A stretch of 64,000 nucleotides of DNA from NCBI GenBank assembly GCA_958295665.1, contig OY282560.1:99611930-99675929 (forward strand). The letters run 5' to 3'. The notes under the pieces are model-generated. The model was not told where the DNA came from. It saw nothing but the letters and a program-made list of their open reading frames with translations, and searched no databases. Of this stretch, positions 60,142 through 64,000 are shown piece after piece; position 1 is the first letter of the stretch, and every line of letters begins with the position of its first letter. Origin of the DNA: Tipula vernalis. Taxonomy: Eukaryota > Arthropoda > Insecta > Diptera > Tipulidae. A program made the translations under genes and the position numbers.

Positions 60142-62640
60142 TTGGTTGCTATTAATCAATCTCTCAACATTATTCCGTTCAATGTAGATGATCTATTGGA
60201 AAAGTTCAGCGTTGTTATACGTCAATCATCCCGGGCCATTCTAATAATGCTACACCTGTCACTGTTAAATCTGCGAGTGCTCCAATTCAACCGCCGCAAG
60301 CGGAGTTTATTGTTGGCTCTTGCGACGATACCGACGATACTTTCAAAGCTGTTCCGGATAGGAAGTTTATTTATGCCTCAAAATTCGGTAACACCACTGA
60401 ATCGGCTGCTTTACGGAAATTTATAAGTATGGTAAGCTGGTAATTTCTGACGATGAGATTGAGTGTCGGGTGCTTGTGTCAGTTGGCCATGACGTTAGTC
60501 GGCTCAATTTCATTTCGTTCAAAATCGCCCTTGATTTAGCCCATTTCAGCAAACTCCTTCAACTACACATAAGGCCTGCCGGAGCATTGGTTCGAGAGTT
60601 TGTACCTCGTCCAAAAAACTTCAGACTGACGCTTGTGGAATAATACCGTGATCAACCAATGTTAATAGTAACGTTTTCTATCGACCTACTCTCCCCTATT
60701 TAATAAAACTGATCAGATGTTGATTGTGGGCGACTTTAATCTGCCAAAAATCTCTTGGTGCTGGATCGATGACCAGTTTATGGGACCATCCGTTGATATC
60801 ACTTCTAGCTGTGTTAGAAAGTTTTGCGATTTTGGAACGCGTCAATTCAATACTATTTTTAACGAGTTTGAACGTATTTTGGACTTAGTTTTTCCATTTT
60901 GCGAATTCATCGACATATGGTAGAATCTTGTCCGAGTGTAGCGGAACATCACACGCCACTTTTAATTAAATTTTAATTTTTAGATTATGATTTTTTTAAT
61001 TTTATTGAGAGCGATTTTAAATTTGATTAGGAATGCTGATCTGCTGTCGCTAAACAACTTTTTTGATAATGTTGATTGTACAGCTTTATTTCACTTATTG
61101 GCCATTTCGGTTGCTGTTTCAAAGTTTTATCAAATCGTAAGTCTAGAGCATTTAAGAATTATAAGCGTTCTGGGGATATTAACGACAAATCTCGATATCG
61201 TGATTTATGCAAAGTGTTTAAATACCTCACCGATTTTCTTTACAAAATGTATGTTTTCCAGATCCAAAGTGAAATTTTGATTAATCCTAAACGGTTTTTT
61301 GTATTTATAAATCAAAAAAGAAATTCACGTGGCTAGCCGAAGATTATGTCATGCAATAATATTTCGTTCTCAGGTCCTCATGAAATATGTGACGCGTTTG
61401 CCAAATTTTTTCAGGCCTCTTTTGATAAATCTGATACATCTAACTTTTCAGGTATCATTGATGGTCGCTAAGTGTGCGCTTTCTTTGTCTGTACCATTAC
61501 TTTATTTGTTTAATAAGAGTCTTTCAAGGGGAGTGTTTCCTGATATTTGAGAAAAACATTTATGGTTTCTATATTTAAATCTTTTAGAAGGGGCGATATT
61601 GCATGCTACAGAGGTATCTCAATTCTCTCGGTTACACCTAAACTTTATGAATCGTTAATAAAATCTATAATTGAGATTCATATTATTAAACGTATAAGTG
61701 CGCGTCAACTCGGCTTCGTTCGGGGTAAATCAACAATTACTAATTTAATGGTTTTTTGGGGTAATGTTTTCGAGACTGTTGGAAACCGTGCCCGGGTTGA
61801 TGTTGTCTACACAGATTTTTCGAAAGCTTTGATTGAGTTCGGATCCGATTTCTTTCCAATGAAATGGATCGCATCTTATCTGACATCAAGACATCAATGT
61901 GTGAGTATTTCGCAGGTTCGTTTCTTCGAATTTGTTATACCTTCTGGTGTTTTTCAAGGCAGCCCATTCCAGGTATGGGACCTTTACTGTTCACTGTATT
62001 TATTGACGATATTGTTCAATGCTTCAGGTTTTGTAAGTGTCCATTGTATGCTGACGACTAAAAATGTAGCTACAATTAATTCTTTAATTAACACTGCGCA
62101 ATTGCAAGACGAACTTGTTGTCTTTTGTGATTGGTCCGCTTAGATTAAGTTGCCCTTGAACACGTGCAAATGCAAAGTAATACCTTTTGGTCGATCACGC
62201 TTATCTAGCATATAGGCCCCTTATTTTTTAATGGATGCGCAAATTAGCAGAGTTTCTGATATTCGTGATCTTGGCGTTATTTTTTCGTGCAACCTTACAT
62301 TTAATAATCATGTGGACTACATTACAAGCAGAGGATATTCCTTATTGGGTGTCATTAGGCGTAATGGGAGGGAACTTTATGACCATCTAATGATTTGGAA
62401 TCCGTTCTATTACACCCATTTCGAGAGAATCGAAAGTATTCAAAAATAATTTTTGATTTATGCATTACGATGTTTACCTAACTTGAACCATGGTTTTGTT
62501 CGTGAACCCTATATAAATCGTCTTGCGTTAATAAATTTACAAACTTTAGAAAGCAGACGCTTGCCCACCAAAATTACAACGAAAAAGTGTTATTATGTTA
62601 GTTTGCCGTCGCTTTTCGGTCGTTTCGGCGATTAGATTTG
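60142..62640 (+). pseudogene. Decayed LINE (endonuclease and RT)
   Basis: Jockey/CR1-type LINE broken into many frames. The endonuclease keeps LIVGDFNLPKISW near 60720. RT keeps FKSFRRGDIACYRGISILS, ARQLGFVRGKSTITNLM, VDVVYTDFSKA, then PLLFTVFIDDIV and YADD near 62050 in another frame, then FNNHVDYI further on. It also lacks a proper ORF1. It lies inside the hAT-like element. Confidence 0.8.
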
Positions 62641-62967
62641 AATTTACGTACTTCCTAAGGTGCTGTCTAACGTTTACAGCAGAAATTGAATATAAATATT
62701 TTTTGAAAGGACTGAAATGTTGAACAAAAGTATCGAAGTACTTTTTATTTTCAAAATAATCGAAAAAAGTACTAAAGGATCAACTTTTCCATCCCTGCTA
62801 CTTCACCTCAATCGATTCTGGACTGTCAACAAATAATTCAAAATGTCCAAATAACTTATTTAAATTTTCTTACTCATTTTGTATAATTTAATTTAATCCG
62901 CATCGCTCGCGTAGCATGATATGTCGCTTTGCCAGCAATGGTTTTGTTAGTAAATCAGCCAACATAT

Positions 62968-64000
62968 CTACTGAACGGCAATATACGCATGATACGAATC
63001 TTCGTTGCACGTAATCTTTAACAAAATGATATCGCGTATCCACATGTTTTGTTCGATTTGATAATCTTTCCTCCTACTATTAGCTTCAAACAGCTTTGGT
63101 TGTCTTCGTAGATTGTTGTCGCTGTTTGAACCGGCTGTTGCAAATCGTTCAGCAACCGCCGCAACCAAAATGCCTCTTGACACGCTTCGGACAATGCGAC
63201 GCAATTCTGCTTTCGACATGCCCAACTTACGATGATACCTTTCGGTCGTTTTTATTTTCGGCCCAATTGGCGTCAGTATATCCGTAGAAAAATTTGTCCG
63301 AATTGTCATCACTGCCTAATGCCAATTTTATATTCGCAGTGCCCTTTAGATATTTCAACACCCGTTTCGATTCGTTCTAATCTTGTTGACGTGGTTGTTG
63401 CACTCGTTGCGCTAATATTGATACACTCGCCGAAATATCCGGTCATGCATTCACGGATATGTAAAGCAAACACCCGACGAGTTTCTGATAATCTGTGTTT
63501 GTCAGCAAAAAACTATCATCCGCATCGGATTTATCGTTGTTCACATTCATCGGAACGTTTGAAACTTTCGCATCACTGAGACCGAAATCCGCAGCAACAT
63601 TTTTTATGTATTTTGATTGACACAAATGATAAATGTTTTTTGCGCCCTTGATGATTTCTATTCCGCGGTAAAATTTATTTTCACCCAGATCTTGCAATTC
63701 AAATTTTGATGCGATGATTTCCTTTATTTCGTTACCTCTGTTTTTATTGATTTCGCTGCCACAATCATATCGTCGACATAAATCAGAAGAAATGACCATT
63801 AGCCGTTTTTCTTTAGTGAGTACAAGTATTGATCTGCTTTGCTTTGATGTAAACCCGCATCGATCAATACTTCATGAATAGCGTCATTCCTTGATTTCGC
63901 CGCTTGTTTTAGACCGTATAGACCTTTTTTCAACAAACAAACGAGTTCACTATTCTCCTCAAATCCCGGCGGCTGTTTCATGTAGATCGTTTCATTCAAT
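62968..64000 (-). pseudogene. Copia pol relic (RT and RNase H), cut by window edge
   Basis: RT piece 63999-63799 with YMKQPPGFEE and LLKKGLYGLKQAAKSRND, the Copia signature. The next pieces (63799-63443) carry the end of RT, the LQDLGENKFYRGIEI block and TDYQKLVGCLLYIS. The RNase H end (63312-62968) reads MSKAELRRIVRSVSRGIL, matching the conserved A/E-rich Copia RNase H helix. Several frameshifts. The element continues past the right edge. Confidence 0.85.

Larger units (their letters stand above)
59173..62797. mobile_element. hAT-like non-autonomous element with nested LINE
   Basis: Ends CAGGGATGAAA (59173) and, inverted, CAGGGATGGAA (62797), flanked by a perfect 8 bp duplication CTACTTCA (59165-59172, 62798-62805). 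An 8 bp duplication and CAGGG ends are hAT hallmarks. AAAGTACTTTTT motifs repeat just inside both ends. No transposase is present; the interior is mostly a decayed LINE. Confidence 0.8.

Overview
The window is nuclear DNA from an insect genome, most likely a fly (Diptera). It is AT-rich, has short GT-AG introns, carries insect transposon families (LOA-type LINEs, Gypsy of several lineages, Bel/Pao, Copia, Transib, hAT) and holds an Armitage-type piRNA helicase gene. I cannot name the species.

Layout. 1-1199: 3' part of an unrecognised glutamine-rich gene. 1857-3400: a tandem satellite of about 335 bp units. 3548-13256: a decayed LINE fragment, then a nearly full-length LOA-like LINE whose ORF1 is split by a 1.69 kb insertion. 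13553-22409: the only compact gene island, with Pfdn4 (+), RAD54B (-), eIF3e/Int6 (+), armitage/Mov10l1 (-) and a small ORF whose stop codon overlaps the armitage start as TAATG. 23769-29130: a Bel/Pao integrase relic split by a Gypsy element with a 5 bp target duplication. 29327-34243: a 4.9 kb Transib (RAG1-like) DNA transposon with 543 bp inverted repeats, a perfect TGGCG target duplication and a transposase that looks broken only once. 34259-35853: a Gypsy relic. 38197-38592: a LINE tail. About 40800-42120: a foldback element with tandem subrepeats in inverted arms. 44413-49373: a decayed Gypsy element. 49582-55249: a young Gypsy element of the CsRn1 type. 57201-58104: the last three exons of Mitf (-). 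59173-62797: a hAT-like element with an 8 bp target duplication, containing a small foldback MITE and a decayed LINE. 62968-64000: a Copia pol relic running off the right edge.

The host genes do unrelated jobs: chaperoning of actin and tubulin, homologous recombination, translation initiation, piRNA biogenesis and lysosome/metabolic transcription. Two pairs are convergent with about 90-115 bp between stop codons, and RAD54B and eIF3e are divergent across about 450 bp. Nearly every element between 24 and 55 kb lies on the minus strand. The observations most worth a second look are the armitage dicistronic arrangement, the near-intact Transib, the foldback element, the hAT-like element, and the one-sided orientation of LTR elements downstream of a piRNA-pathway gene. 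Splice sites, frames and repeat boundaries were read by eye, so boundaries not tied to a target duplication are approximate.
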